DNA from: Dryococelus australis
Taxonomy: Eukaryota; Arthropoda; Insecta; Phasmatodea; Phasmatidae
DNA: 64,000 nucleotides
Assembly (NCBI GenBank): GCA_029891345.1
Contig: CM056997.1
Location: forward strand, 213,691,212 to 213,755,211
Direction: 5' to 3'
This document shows, in pieces, positions 40,901-52,300 of the stretch (its first letter is position 1; each line of letters starts with the position of its first letter). The position numbers were made by a program, and so were the translations under genes. Under the pieces are notes generated by a model. It did no database searches. It worked only from the letters and a program-made list of their open reading frames with translations, and was not told the DNA's origin.

Positions 40901-43900
40901 TGATTGACAATATGTTTGAAATATAGGTATGTGACGAATGTATTGAACCTATCCACAATATTTTTACCTACTAAGATAACATACCTCAGGTGAGAATATA
41001 ATGGTACTTTGATGGTGTGATACATAATATAAATATTATTTTGGAGCCCTCCAACATAGTTAAAAACAGCTTTCTCAGCTGTTGTATGTTAAAACATAAC
41101 CACCCCAACACAAGCAAAAATACAATACTAACTTTGCTACAGACTACACATAAATAAAATCACTAGGTCACTGGTGAACGTCCCAAAGACCAAATAGGTC
41201 TGCTACATGCAACATGCAACACGACAACATGCAAGTTCAGAGTCTTGTGCTTGGCTGCAATGGCGCACTTGATGTTTGTGGCAGTGTAGCCCTTATTGCT
41301 CACGTGGTTCTGGGTCTTACAGCAAGCGTGAGCGCACAATAGTGAAGCATGTAATGAACTGTGTGGCCGGGCTTACTTGTTGGCAAAGTCTGGGTGCTGC
41401 AGTATGACATCCATGGTGCTCCTGCGATCACACACGAGGTTGTGCTTAGTGGGAGCATAGCGGTTGTGGGTGCCCACATCGCAGAACCGCATCACCTGTG
41501 CGGCCGTCGCTGCAAACATGATGGAGGAGGAGGCATCGCTGTGCACCAGCAGGCTGGCATTGTACAGCGAGCTGGGCCCATCGCACACACTGCCAACAAA
41601 ACAACACTTCCCTTCAGAGCATTACAGTGTCCTTACCACAGTTTCAGAAAGGAAGGTCTTGACATGACGTGAAAAGTTGCCACCCTTACTGACTGATTTA
41701 CTTCATGAAATAGCCACAGAGTGCTGTTATCAAAGTAGTGCAAGTTTTAAATGCCAAGTATACTGGTAATTACAGTATTTATTCTTAAAATTTTGTCCAT
41801 TTAAAATATTTGAGAATATCATCAAACTTTTTGTGCTTGATACGCCATACAAGTGTAATTTTGGAAGCTTAAAAAGATCAGTAAGTATATATTTTTGACA
41901 ACAGAATGAATATAAATGTTACCATGTAGGCCCAAGGTGGGTGCAAGTGAGTGAGTGAGCGAAGAGATTTAGGCGGCTCTTAACAGTGAGGTCTTGAGAG
42001 CAGATGAGGGTGATTGAGGTGAGTGTGCAGCAGTGACAGAATGAAAATATGGGGGAAACGGGGGATCCCAATCCACCAACCAGCGGCATCATCAGGCACA
42101 ATTCCCATATACAAAAATCCGGAAGGGGCCCGACCAGGGATTGAACCCGGTTTGTCTTGATGGGAGGCGAGCAGGCTAACTGTTTGGCCATCATGGCCCC
42201 TCAAGGGGTGAAAGTGTTTATGTCCTATTTAGTAGCATGAACAAATTGAACAACTTCTCTGCGGTCATATTGTATGTCACATAACAAATATCCCGTATGA
42301 AAATAAACAATTATAATTGTTAGAGTGATGTTTTAAAGGGCTGGTATAATGGAAACAGCTCCATACAAATAATACTTTTTTTAATTACCATGTTAGAATA
42401 AACATTACTGAAATATTACCTCTCTGTTTGAAGTATGATTTCTGTAACACAATGTATTATCAATACAGAGGGTTTGTTAAACAAAATGAAGGATTTTTTA
42501 GGTACAGAAATTTGTTAATATTTACAGTGTTGTGATTTTTAGCCATATGTTTTGTTATTGTACTGCAATCATCTCTGTTATAATCTAAAAAAAAAAAAAA
42601 ACTATTAACTCTCTGTTATTAAAAATTTAATGATACCAAAAACATAAAATATAGTCACACCCTATCAAAACATGTATTGTAACAAACTTTACACTGCCAT
42701 GTGTAATGGTAATATAAAATAAAGTTATGTCAAAAAGTTTATAACTGCTGTGAAAATATTTGAATGCATAAGTAGTGAATGTAGGCTGAAGCAAATACAA
42801 CATAATAGATCAAAAATTAAAAGCTAAATTATAATAACAAAAAAACATAAACACTGTGCATTTTAGTTTAAAATATTTTTTGAAAATCTATTTCTACATC
42901 TCTTTTTCCAACTTGTTTAATATCATCAAATTGTCAATACCCACTAACACAAGGCAAAAGTTGATTGCCGCAGTATTAGATTTACTTGTAATAACACTTG
43001 CAGAGCCTTACCCAGTATCCTGAATGGGCAGATCAGAGCAGCCAGTCACTTGGTTGTAGTTAGTGTCCCCTTGGTGGCACAGTGGGTACACGGAATCAGC
43101 GACGTACCCAGTCTCATCAAAAACTCCATATCGGTACTTGGCCCATTGCTGTACCAACAGTCGGTCTGTAAGGAAAAACTTCCCTAGTACAATCAAATAC
43201 ACATTCCATGTTAAAATCACACTAAAATATAGCAAACTGATGCCTTCTGCCACAAAAGTTGTGTGCAGATTAAGGCTACTCTGGAGCCTATCAAAACTAC
43301 AGCACATGAAACATTTAAAAGGTACATTTATATAGCTCACTCAGAGAAACAATAGCTAACCTCATGTCCGGAAGGCTACCGGTGTCAAGTACTACAAACA
43401 AGTCGATGGTTTACCGGGTACAAGCAATTATTTACTGTTATTAAAGGTAATTATTTACAATAAATTGAGTTATTGTGAAGGATATTATTTTTCCTTTTCA
43501 CATTCCTGTAAATCATTTTCTGAAAAAGCATGATTGCAATCTGTTCTGACTATCACCTTCCCTTTCTCTAGCTACTTTTTGGAGGTAACAGGTTCCGAGC
43601 TGAATACAAACTGCTACTAGTCCAGTGTATTACTCCTTACTCATTCACTTAAATACTCCGCTTAAAGGTCTAAAAAATACTTTTTTTTTTATTTTAAAAG
43701 ATAATTTTTAACTGGTCATCGCACACTTTTGGATATTAAACATACCAAAAAAATATTTTCTGAAAATTTTATTTTATATCAATAAAGATTTGCAAAAAAT
43801 GCTAGGCTAGTTATTATCAGGTAACCTACAATTTTGTAATATGCTAGACTTTATACTTTTATAGTTTTTCACATGCATGATTTGCATATTTATGTTCTAA

Positions 43901-46266
43901 CACTCCATTCAAAATTGATTATTCCAATATTGCTTAACTTTTTCCAATCACATCAAATAAAAATTACTAGGTGTCGCTAACAGTGCATACTGTATTGTTA
44001 TGCACTTTCTGCTTCGCATCCCGTGCAAGCAAGTGGAAGTGAAGGACAGCAGATAGCAGCAGCAGGAAGTCAAAGAACACGATAATCCTTTTTGCGGCAT
44101 GCACTGCTGATGCTGGTCGTACTGAGTTTTTGCGTTTATCTGAAGAATGCTCTGGATTAAGATCAAATCTAGTTCTATATTTTCATTTAGACCTCCATCC
44201 CTAATGAACTCTGATATGCCTCTCAGACGACCATCTAACACTGTCGTCAGAAGTGGGATGGAGGCAATTATTATATAATAAATTGTAAATAAAGTTAGAG
44301 TATAAGAAAGTAGTTAGTGATTTTAAAACAAATTAATTAATTAATTGCAACAGTTGTGGGTGAAAATAATTAAGGCTGTTATGTACAACTGACAGTGAAT
44401 GTTAACAAGGAAAATGTCTGCAGAACTGGAAGTACTGCTAACATTGAGGGGCTAGGTAGCAAGATGGTTAGTGTGAGCGCAAGTATAAATAGCTTGAATG
44501 AAGATGTAAATAACCAAGTTAATTGTGTAAAAGATAGTGTACATGACATTGTACATATCCAAATTAGTTCTGTAACTGAAACTGTGAATAGTGTAAATAA
44601 GAATGCAGGCAGGAAAATTGGCTCTGTGAATGAGAATGTAGACAGGAAAATTGACTGTTGATGAGAATGTAAACAAAAAAATGACTGTTAATGAGAATGT
44701 ATAAACAGGAAAACTGACTGTTAATGAGAATGTATACGGGGAAATTGACTGTTTATGAACATGTAGACAGGAAAATAGACAATGTGAATGAAAATGTTGA
44801 CAGGAAAATAGAAAGCATTAGCAAGTTGGTGAATACGAGAGTTGAGTCAGTGAACAAGAAGATTGACAGTGTAAATGAAAAAGTGAAGAGTGTAACTGAA
44901 GCAGTGGACAGTGTCTGTGAAAGGATGGGCAGTGTCGAGAATGAACTGAAGTAACAGAAGATCAGTGCACTAGAGAAAGAATTGCACGAATCTCTTCTAC
45001 AACTGAGTTTCACCATCACTACAACGCCAGCCAACAAACGTGAGGCGGCAGTGCAAGACGAAACCAACACAGCAGCCTCAGAGGAGAAGCCGAATATCTG
45101 TGGCATTGGTGTCGCGCAGCCAGGAGTGGGTAACAGGGTTTCAATTAAGCCTGTCCCTTACAGTGTGGCCAGACTTCATGGCAGGAGTACTAACATCAGT
45201 TTGAAATAGTCACTACCCTAAGTGACTGGAAAACTGAACAGCTGGTTTACTACCTTGCCGCTATACTGAGAGGTCCCGCACTCAGCATACCAGAATCTCT
45301 GCCAGAGCGACATCAACTAGAGTACCCCACACTGGTGTCAGCCTTGAAGCTACATTTCGGCGACCGAAACCTGGAACATGCCCGCCATGCACAGCTGCGA
45401 AACTGCACCCAGCGACCAGGAGCCACTGCAGGAGTTACAGCAGGACACTATGCGGCTGTACCACCTATTTCTGAAGGGTGCCCAACAAGGCAATAGACAT
45501 CATCGTAGTCTGCTTCTTCATCAATGCCATAGCAGACACAGAGGTAAGGCAAGCGGTACGTCTGACTGCACGCCCTGGTCCGAGCACTGGAGATGGAGTC
45601 AACAAGACAGGAGCCTGCACCCCGACACCCAGGACATGCGGTGACACTGGACAAAGATGAAGACAGGATAACAAAGACGCTGAAGGAGTTGCAGTTGGCT
45701 TTCAGAGACATTGTTTCCAGGGTTCATACTACAGAGCTTTACCACCTCCCACACAAACGGAGGGAGTGTTGGTCATGTGCACAGCAGGGGCACCTAAGAG
45801 CCTATTACCCACAACAGCAGCAGCTTAAACAGAAGTAACAGCGAGATGAACAAATGGCTTTAATGTGAGCATGCAAGCACTTGCGTGAAGAAATTTGTGA
45901 GCTTCTTTCATATGCCCAACAACTGAGAAATCTCTTCGGCGAGTTGATGCTGCAAGCTGCACAACTCACAAAGCAGTTGGAAAATGCAAATGATGACCTG
46001 TGGGCGCTGCCCAGAAGCCCAGTGCATGCTGTACTATATAACAGTGAAAGGTGCCCATGGCATGGCGCGAGTGATAGGATAGCTCCGCTTAGTAGTGGCT
46101 CTGAGGATAGCGGTCCCATGGAGGAAATGGTTCGGGGGGCAAAGAACTAGGTGCGTAAACTCAAGAGAGGGAGTGAGGCTGTGAGTGCATAGTGCATTTG
46201 TAAATAAAAGTTCTATTTTTAAAAGGTTTTTACATTTAATTAATTTTTCACATTTTAGTATTGCCA

Positions 46267-46301
<35 letters not shown>

Positions 46302-49300
46302 CAGGTAGAATATTTATTTATACATTCACAGACTCGTTTGTTGTCAATATCACTTGAGATCCCTATGATGGACGAGTCTGTGAATGTGTAAATAGGCTAT
46401 TAATATAATAAAAATAAAACATTTAGTAGGTCTAAAAATACTAAAAATGTGTAGTTAAACACTGGTGGCACCTCCAACACCTCAGGCTACAACCTGACGA
46501 ACAGTGATTAAAATATATATAACGCTATGTATATGAGAGACTAAAAAGACTAGAAAAGTATCAGTATATACATTCTGTTACATTGGTGTAAATAGTAAAT
46601 TTATTGTAACTTTTATATCTTAAGAGCATCAGTGAAGCAGATAGTGGGACAAAATAGTATTGACACAACTTGCGACAACATATGACAATTCACGACTATT
46701 TGCGACAACTTGCGACTACTTGCGACAAATTGAGACTACCTGGGACAAGTTGCGACAACTTGCAACAATTTGCAACAACATGAGACTACATGCGACTACT
46801 CGCTACTACTTGCGAATGTGTGCGACTATTTACGACTACGTGCGACTATTTGCGACTATGTGCGACTAATTGCAACTACTTGCGTAAACACGAACCTTTA
46901 TTTCGGGCACAACCCTCCACCATCACGGAAATTGAGGGGGAGGGGGGCAGCTAACCTAACTCGTCCATTTCCCCAAGGAGCACTATCGATTGCACACTAT
47001 GTCCATTGCCACCCTCCTCACCGTTTCCCCGCAAACACGAACCTTGATTGCCGGGCACAACCCCCCCCCCCCCCTACCACCACTCTATACAGACGTGTGG
47101 AGGGGAGGAATGTGACAGGACCTCTAAATCTCCCCACCCTTACCCACGCGAGTGATGAAGAGGGGTGGGGCGGTTACCCTAACTCGCACCTTTCCCCAAG
47201 GGACACTATTGATCCCCCCTAAGCACGTTCCCACCCTCCACACTGTTTTTGTCTAAACACGAAACTTAATTTTGGCCACCCCCCCCCCCCCAAAATTGGG
47301 GTGAGGAGGGTCGGCTAACCTAATTCCGCCCTTTCCTTAGAAATTTGGGTTGAGGAAGGGGGAGGGGGGCTAACCTAACTGGCTCCTTTCCACAAGAGGA
47401 ACTATCGATCCCCCTTATAACCGTTCCTACCCCCCCCCCCCCCCGTCGGGTTTCGCATAAAGTGTTAAGACAAGGCAAACGGTGAGTGCCAGACATACAC
47501 CGTACACACAAATCCGGGCAGACACCATACGTGCAAGTCTGGACAGACACCTTAGTCAAGTTAAATAAAAGCTTGTAAAAAGAGTAATAGTGGAGATGGG
47601 TAGATTAATGCCGAAAGTGGTAGCTGTGTGAATTAATTAAGATCATTTTTATTTCTATATTATTATTAAGACCTCCATCCCTCACAAACTTGGATACGCC
47701 TCTAAGGCATCCATCGAAACAGTATATTGAAAGGCTCTTATTGGAGATAGGTGGATTTTGTTTGGTGTACACTACAAAGTCAAGATGTGGTTGGTGGACA
47801 TTTTTTCATGAATTACGTACCACACTGCTGTAAATTATAGGAAAAGCTTGCCTTTTTGTTGAATAACATTAAACAAATTTTGGCAGCAGAGTGATGATAT
47901 TTAGGAAAAATGAGTTGCACCTAAACATAGTAATTAAAAATTTAAGAAACTTTTGTTGATGACACCAAGCGAGGTGGTTGAGTGGCAAATACACTCCCAA
48001 CAAACACGAAAAATACGGGCCGGAATCGGACCGGTAAAAGATAGCCGACAAACTCCGGCCAGATGATGTCGGCCCGTTGTCTTATGCTGGAAGCGGCCCA
48101 ATGGATATATGGACTGGCGGCTGACTGCAGTGTCAAAAATACACCGTACCGCTAACGGCACAGTACAAGATGTATTCCGACCTAACATAGACGAAAAGTA
48201 CGGGCCAGAATCGGGCCGGTAAAAGATAGCCGACAAACTCCGGCCAGATGATGTCGGCCCGTTATCTTATGCTGGAAGCGGCCCAATGGATATATGGACT
48301 GGCGGCTGACTGCAGTGTCAAAAATACACCGTACCGCTAACGGCACAGTACAAGATGTATTCCGACCTAACATAGACGAAAAGTACGGGCCAGAATCGGG
48401 CCGGTAAAAGATAGCCGACAAACTCCGGCCAGATGATGTCGGCCCGTTGTCTTATGCTGGAAGCGGCCCAATGGATATATGGACTGGCGGCTGACTGCAG
48501 ACAGTGTCAAAAATACACCGTACCGCTAACGGCACAGTACAAGATGTATTCCGACCTAACATAGACGAAAAGTACGGGCCAGAATCGGGCCGGTAAAAGA
48601 TAGCCGACAAACTCCGGCCAGATGATGTCGGCCCGTTATCTTATGCTGGAAGCGGCCCAATGGATATATGGACTGGCGGCTGACTGCAGTGTCAAAAATA
48701 CACCGTACCGCTAACGGCACAGTACAAGATGTATTCTGACCTAACATAGACGAAAAGTACGGGCCAGAATCGGGCCGGTAAAAGATAGCCGACAAACTCC
48801 GGCCAGATGATGTCGGCCCGTTATCTTATGCTGGAAGCGGCCCAATGGATATATGGACTGGCGGCTGACTGCAGTGTCAAAAATACACCGTACCGCTAAC
48901 GGCACAGTACAAGATGTATTCCGACCTAACATAGACGAAAAGTACGGGCCAGAATCGGGCCGGTAAAAGATAGCCGACAAACTCCGGCCAGATGATGTCG
49001 GCCCGTTGTCTTATGCTGGAAGCGGCCCAATGGATATATGGACTGGCGGCTGACTGCAGACAGTGTCAAAAATACACCGTACCGCTAACGGCACAGTACA
49101 AGATGTATTCCGACCTAACATAGACGAAAAGTACGGGCCAGAATCGGGCCGGTAAAAGATAGCCGACAAATTACGGAATCTGCAGTGGCTGGATGTCGGC
49201 AAGACGCCGGGTCTGCGGCGGCTGGATGTCGACATGATGTCCAGAAATAACCAGTATAACCATGAAAAAACCTTAACTTATCTATCAAAAATTTTTAGCA

Positions 49301-52300
49301 ATTGTTATTTTCTCTTTACGTACATTCATTACCTTTACACCACTGGGGAAGTTGCTGATACTCGCCAGTAACTTCAAATATATCATGACACAGATGATTA
49401 TAAATGAATATAAATTTCATAACAATATAACAAATAATTTTAAAACACTGATTATTTAAAAACTGTTTCTTCATTTCTTCAAAGGCTTGCAAACAAAATA
49501 GTTTTTTGTTAGTTTTTAATATATATGTCGGATGGTTGTACAAATGAAAAAAAATTCAAAGTAAAAAATACCATTGGCTACCATGTGACGCATATATAAT
49601 CATGAAATAAACATGCCAATGGTTAATACATGGTCTGAAAAAAGACATCATGCCATTATCAGCTAGCTAACATCTTGCCTATTCAAAAAACACTTTCCAA
49701 AAGGTCGTCGGCAAAGAGACATCATATTTGTATCTTTATTGCGATAAAGAGCCATGTCTCGAAAACGTTAGCGGGCCAGAATAAATATGATGACGGCCAG
49801 CTTTCCAAAAAAAAAAAATAAAGATGCTATATCGGAATCGGGCAAGAATATTATTTTTGCTACTGGCGACATGTTAGCTGTGAGATATCACGCCGAAATA
49901 ATTTAGGTGATATCCATACGTTATCTAAAAAAAAATACAACGGGCCGTTGTCTTTTTTCTAATGGCAAACATACTGCCTCAAAAAAAGACGTCACGCCGT
50001 TGTCAGATGGTTGTCTTCTGGCCTTGAAACGACAGTTGCCTACAGTACAGGCCGACAGTACAGGTATCGGGCCGACAGTACAGGTATCGGGTCGACAGTA
50101 CAGGTACGGGCCGACAGTACAGGTATCGGGCCGACAGTACAGGTATCGGGCCGACAGTACAGGTATCGGGTCGACAGTACAGGTATCGGGTCGACAGTAC
50201 AGGTACGGGCCGACAGTACAGGTATCGGGCCGACAATTTGCCGACAGGTTGTGTTTGCTCCGCTGATCTTGCGTTCGGGAGTATCCCAGTTCGATTTTCA
50301 GCCCGGCTATCCTGATCATTGTTGTCCGTAGTTTTCTGGAATCACTCCACGCAAATGCTGGGATGGTTCCTTACTGCAGGCCAAGTCAGCTGCTGCTACT
50401 TCTCTGAACAACTTGCTCCGACTCTAATGAACTCACTGGCGACGAGACATTAAGCCCTACATAACTTAGTTACTGACTTCAGTATGTATTAAGAAAGGCA
50501 ATATTATTATTTTTTATTTGTATCAGTATAGTAGTTGAAATTATTTGTATATATCGAAAGAGCAGAATATAAGGAATATGCGCAACATAGAGGGAATTAT
50601 TTTGATAGTGTTTTGTTAGACATACTTGGTTAATACAAATTTGATTTTTGTATAAAAACTCCTACCACTAACAGCAACCAGCGGATAGTGGTAAAAGTTT
50701 TAATACAAAACTCAACCAGCGAAACTAGCAACATTTTTATTTAAATTAATTTGGCCTACGTTTACGACATCTTGGATTTGCACTACGCTAAAGTTACTTT
50801 ACGCATTTACCTACAAAACCCTGAACAGATGTGTATTCTCCCGACTGTTTGGTTTGAGAAATATACTATTAATTAATTTAATTCAAATATTTCTGCAATA
50901 ATTTAAAAGAGGTTGAAAGGGACATAATTATTTTTTAATATCATTATATATTAAAATTAAAATGCAAACACATTCTAAAAATCACTATTGGTTATTCCCC
51001 AAGTAATTTTGAACGTTAAATAAGGTTATATTTTATCAAGAATAACTACGATTTAAAAACCTTGTTTCGTCTCCCAAAGAAGTAAAAGGTTTATAATGCT
51101 CGAGTTCACGATGCAATCACCCGACAAAGTTAAAAAAGATATTCACTGAATTATACATTGCTACATTTCCCGATGTTCTAAATAAATGTATATCGATTCA
51201 CCCGACAAAGTTAAAAAAGATATTCACTGAATTAGACATTGCTCCATTTCCCGATGTTGTAAATAAGTGTACATCGATTTACTAATTCATTTAACGTGAA
51301 CGAAGACATATAGAGATAGAGAGCTACTACTCGAAACATTTATGCAGAAACAATCTAAAAGTCACTTTTGTTTATATTATTAAAAAATTTTAAAACATGA
51401 AATAAAAAGTTTATATTTTATCATTTAAAATGCGTACACTCCACCACGATGAAAGGGCGAGGGGGGAAACTAGTTCCAGTTTGTCTCGGTACGGTGCATA
51501 ATCATCAACCGTTTGATCCAGCGAGGATCACGGGAAACTGATTAGTTTTACGATCATTCTGCCACCCTTTCACAAGCGTGGTGCTGGGGAGCACCAATAT
51601 TGCAACGGCGTATTTAATATTTTACTCGCACTAATAAATAAATCATTTAACGTGATAAGTAAAACATTGTTCTCTTAAATTATTGCTGGATACGCAACTG
51701 TCTGCATAGACTCTCGCAAAGTGTGCGAATAAATAATATTTAATTACATGGGTTTGTCACTCACTCGATGTAAAATATAATATACACTTCTCGTAGCACG
51801 AGCACTCTATGTAGACCCGACATGACGCTTATATAATAATAAATGAATAATATATTACTTTCAATAATTAATAATACGAAGCGATAATTTAACAAGAGTC
51901 ATTTCGCACTGTGAACATCCGTCGTGCAAGGGCCGCAAGTGTTTTCGACGACTGTTAGATTTGAACTGAAAATTATTTAGATAAATCCCACCCATATATA
52001 TGCATATGTAGGTGCATGATTAAATTATTACATTTATATATCAATATCAAATCAAAACCTATGCAACTGTATTACCCGCTCCCCCACCTCTCACCCACCA
52101 TACGAGCTCAGTAGTGTTCTGGGCTTCGAAGAGTCAACACCTACGCAGCTTCTGCTACTCCCCCTCCTTCTGATCCAACCATCAGAGATCAGTCGTACTC
52201 TGGACTCCAAAGAAGCAACATCGATTCTCCCTAATTGTCCCTTGTGCCTTTCGTGCCCCAATAGCCAGCCGGCCAATAACAGCATACCTCGTAGGGGAGG

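Noticed and set aside
46660..47222. 69- and 150-codon frames over the 10-bp array
   Set aside because: The 10-bp unit lacks stops in its 30-bp reading cycle, so openness is a consequence of the repeat. The rest is a C-tract-rich repeat.
48182..49235. Repeated 79-codon frames starting MSAIFYRPDSGPYFSS
   Set aside because: By-products of the 185-bp satellite; the frame does not continue across units.
46885..50242. Array of repeats as a CRISPR locus
   Set aside because: Units are contiguous without unique spacers, no cas genes are present, and the genome is animal.
49907..50331. Opposing 106-132-codon frames with YRYRADSTGIG-type or CTVGPIPVLSARY-type repeats
   Set aside because: Both strands of a 20-bp minisatellite lack stops by composition; not genes.
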